Part shown: positions 5,920-7,885 of the stretch, one piece after another
Layout of the letters: every line of letters starts with the position of its first letter
Position numbering within the stretch: the stretch's first letter is position 1
Assembly: GCA_049644325.1 (NCBI GenBank)
Contig: JBARRR010000073.1
Location: forward strand, 1 to 7,885
From: DASZHA01 sp049644325
GTDB lineage: Bacteria > Chloroflexota > Dormibacteria > DASZGP01
Length of the DNA: 7,885 nucleotides
Direction of reading: 5' to 3'
Position numbers and translations under genes: made by a program
Notes under the pieces: generated by a model
What the model was told of the DNA's origin: nothing
The model's input: only the letters and a program-made list of their open reading frames with translations
The model's database searches: none

Positions 5920-7885
5920 TTAGCCCTCGTCGTCCGGGTCCTCGCGGTCACCGACGCCGGCGATCGATCCGACGGTGTCCTCGTCGCTGAGGCGCATGAT
6001 GATCACACCCTGCGCCTGCCGGCCGGTGATGCGCACCTGCGACAGGTCCGTCCGGATGACCTGGCCCTGGGCGCTGACCACCATCAGCTCCTCGTTGGTG
6101 TCCTCGACCACGCGGATGCCCATCAGCCTGCCGGTCTTGTCGGTGACCTGGAGGGTGAAGACCCCCTGGCCGCCGCGGTGGTGCACCGGGTAGTCCTCCA
6201 GCGGCGTCAGCTTGCCGTAGCCGTACTCGCTGACCACCAGCAGGAAGGCACCGGGCTTGACGATCTCCATACCCGCAGCCTTGGCGTCCTTTCGCAGCCT
6301 GAGCCCCTTGACGCCGCGAGTGTCGCGGCCCATCGGCCGGACCTCGCGTTCGTGGAAGCGCACCGCCTTGCCATCGGTGGTGGCGAAGATCACCTCGTCA
6401 TCACCGCTGGTGAGGACCACCCACTGCAGCTTATCGTCACCAACCAGCGCCATCGCGATCTTGCCGTTGCGCATCACCGAGCGGTACTCGATGGCCGGCG
6501 TCTTCTTGATCATGCCGTCGCGGGTGGCGCTGAAGAGGTAGTGGTCGTCGGACCACTCCTGGATCGCAATGATCGATGTGATGGTATCGCGCGGCGCGAT
6601 GTCGATCAGGTTGACGACGGGGATGCCCTTCGACTGCCGGGAGGCGTCGGGCACCTCATGGGTGCGGATGCGGTACACCTTGCCCGAGTCGGTGAAGAAG
6701 AGCATGTCGCTCTTGGTGCTGGCCACCACCAGGTGCTTGATGTAGTCCTCTTCGCGGACCTTGCCGCCCATGAGGCCCTTGCCGCCGCGCTTTTGGGGGC
6801 GGTAGGTGGTCGCCGGGACGCGCTTGATGTAGCCCTTGTCGGTCAGGGTCACGACCACGTCCTCGGTGGGGATCAGCGACTCGACGTCGAGGTCGCTGGA
6901 GGCGTCCCAGGCGATCGTGGTGCGGCGCTCGTCGCCGAACTTGTGCTTCAGCTCGGCGAGGTCCGCCTTGATCAGCTCCAGCACCTTGCGGGGGTTGGCC
7001 AGGATGTCCTCGAGGAAGGCGATCTTCTCGATGATCTCCTGGTACTCCTTGCGGATCTTGTCGGCCTCCAGCCGGGTGAGGCGACCCAGGCGCATGTCGA
7101 CGATGGCTTTCGACTGGCGCTCGCTGAGCTTCAGCTGCTTCTCCAGCTCGCGCTGGGCGGTGGCCTCATCGGGGGCGGCCCGGATGATCTTGATGACCTT
7201 GTCGATGTTGCCGAGGGCGATGGTGTAGCCCTCGAGGATGTGGGCCCGGTCCTGGGCCTTGGCCAGCTCGAAACGCGTGCGTCGCGTGATCACGTCGCCG
7301 CGGTAGTCGATGTAGTGCTGGAGCATCGACTTGAGGTTCAGCGTCACCGGACGACCGTCAACCAGCGCCAGCATGATCGCGCCGAAGGTTGTCTGCAGCG
7401 TGGTGTGCTTGTAAAGGTTGTTGACGACGGTGAGCGGGTTGGCGTCCTTCTTCAGCTCGATGACGATGCGCATGCCGTTGCGGTCGGACTCGTCGCGCAG
7501 GTCACGGATGCCCTCGAGCTTTTTCTCGCCGTGGAGCTCGGCGATCTTGGCCACCAGGGAGGCCTTGTTGACCTGGAAGGGGATCTCCTCGATGACGATG
7601 TTCTGGTAGCCGCCGCGCGATTCCTCGATCACGTGCCGGCCGCGGACGATGATGCGGCCGTGCCCGGTGCTATAGGCGCTCTTGATGCCCTCGGAGCCGA
7701 CGACGATGCCGCCGGTGGGGAAGTCGGGACCCTTGACGTAGCCGAGCAGCTCCTCGGTCGTCATCTCGGGGTTGTCGATCAGCGCCGTGGTGGCGTCGGC
7801 GATCTCGTTGAGGTTGTGCGGTGGCACGTTGGTGGTCATCCCCACGGCGATGCCGGTGGAGCCGTTGAGCAGCAGGTTGGGCAGT
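5920..7885 (-). CDS. gyrA: DNA gyrase subunit A, 5' end cut off by the window
   Basis: GyrA is the DNA breakage-reunion subunit of the A2B2 gyrase, which introduces negative supercoils using ATP. The window shows about 654 residues in open frame from the edge (7884) to TAA at 5922-5920. It enters at LPNLLLNGSTGIAVGM, which corresponds to about residue 165 of typical GyrA, so the winged-helix region and active-site Tyr lie outside. Visible parts are the tower domain, the long coiled-coil with the C-gate (around LSERQSKAIVDMRLGRLTRL), and the six-bladed beta-pinwheel C-terminal domain. The GyrA box QKRGGKG (6795-6775) matches the canonical QRRGGKG that distinguishes gyrase from topoisomerase IV. 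The apparent start at 7845 is an internal Val codon (GTG), not the true start. The tail is short and acidic (DREDPDDEG). It converges on the epimerase with 17 bp between the stop codons. Confidence 0.98.
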   Translation of the reverse strand, partial: LPNLLLNGSTGIAVGMTTNVPPHNLNEIADATTALIDNPEMTTEELLGYVKGPDFPTGGIVVGSEGIKSAYSTGHGRIIVRGRHVIEESRGGYQNIVIEEIPFQVNKASLVAKIAELHGEKKLEGIRDLRDESDRNGMRIVIELKKDANPLTVVNNLYKHTTLQTTFGAIMLALVDGRPVTLNLKSMLQHYIDYRGDVITRRTRFELAKAQDRAHILEGYTIALGNIDKVIKIIRAAPDEATAQRELEKQLKLSERQSKAIVDMRLGRLTRLEADKIRKEYQEIIEKIAFLEDILANPRKVLELIKADLAELKHKFGDERRTTIAWDASSDLDVESLIPTEDVVVTLTDKGYIKRVPATTYRPQKRGGKGLMGGKVREEDYIKHLVVASTKSDMLFFTDSGKVYRIRTHEVPDASRQSKGIPVVNLIDIAPRDTITSIIAIQEWSDDHYLFSATRDGMIKKTPAIEYRSVMRNGKIAMALVGDDKLQWVVLTSGDDEVIFATTDGKAVRFHEREVRPMGRDTRGVKGLRLRKDAKAAGMEIVKPGAFLLVVSEYGYGKLTPLEDYPVHHRGGQGVFTLQVTDKTGRLMGIRVVEDTNEELMVVSAQGQVIRTDLSQVRITGRQAQGVIIMRLSDEDTVGSIAGVGDREDPDDEG

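Noticed and set aside
7843..7845. GTG as the gyrA start
   Set aside because: The frame continues to the window edge with the conserved GyrA sequence LPNLLLNGSTGIA, so this is an internal Val codon and the gene is simply cut.

Overview
The window is high-GC bacterial chromosome, almost fully coding, with third codon positions rich in G and C and frequent non-ATG starts. The gyrase A sequence and the gene style fit a high-GC, soil-type lineage such as Chloroflexota, Dormibacterota or an actinobacterial relative. Nothing visible fixes the phylum. There are no rRNA or tRNA genes, insertion sequences, CRISPR arrays or phage genes.

Minus strand, in transcription order from about 4880 down to 31: a previously uncalled 46-residue membrane microprotein (TTG start); a 73-residue two-helix membrane protein whose ATG directly follows the stop of the first; an alpha/beta hydrolase; a GT4-type glycosyltransferase that appears to start at CTG; then a 208-bp gap with a candidate promoter; then a soluble GAF-HisKA_3 histidine kinase and a NarL/FixJ response regulator joined by an ATGA overlap. 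The kinase and regulator form a complete cytoplasmic two-component pair. The four upstream genes look like one tight operon, and the glycosyltransferase suggests a role at the envelope or in glycan synthesis.

Plus strand: an extended-SDR nucleotide-sugar epimerase/reductase (4991-5902), transcribed divergently from the microprotein operon behind a good sigma70-like promoter. It converges on gyrA (minus strand, 5920 to beyond the window edge), with only 17 bp between the stop codons. gyrA lacks its N-terminal part because the window ends.

The most interesting points are: (a) the glycosyltransferase, and possibly the kinase, whose conserved or coding-like N-termini have no ATG, GTG or TTG available, which implies CTG initiation or a sequence error; (b) the paralogous microprotein pair sharing GFTVLAF with near-identical codons; (c) a kinase H-box in which the Gln of the DxxxQ phosphatase motif is Ser. 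No clearly new multi-gene system is evident, and most genes belong to familiar families.
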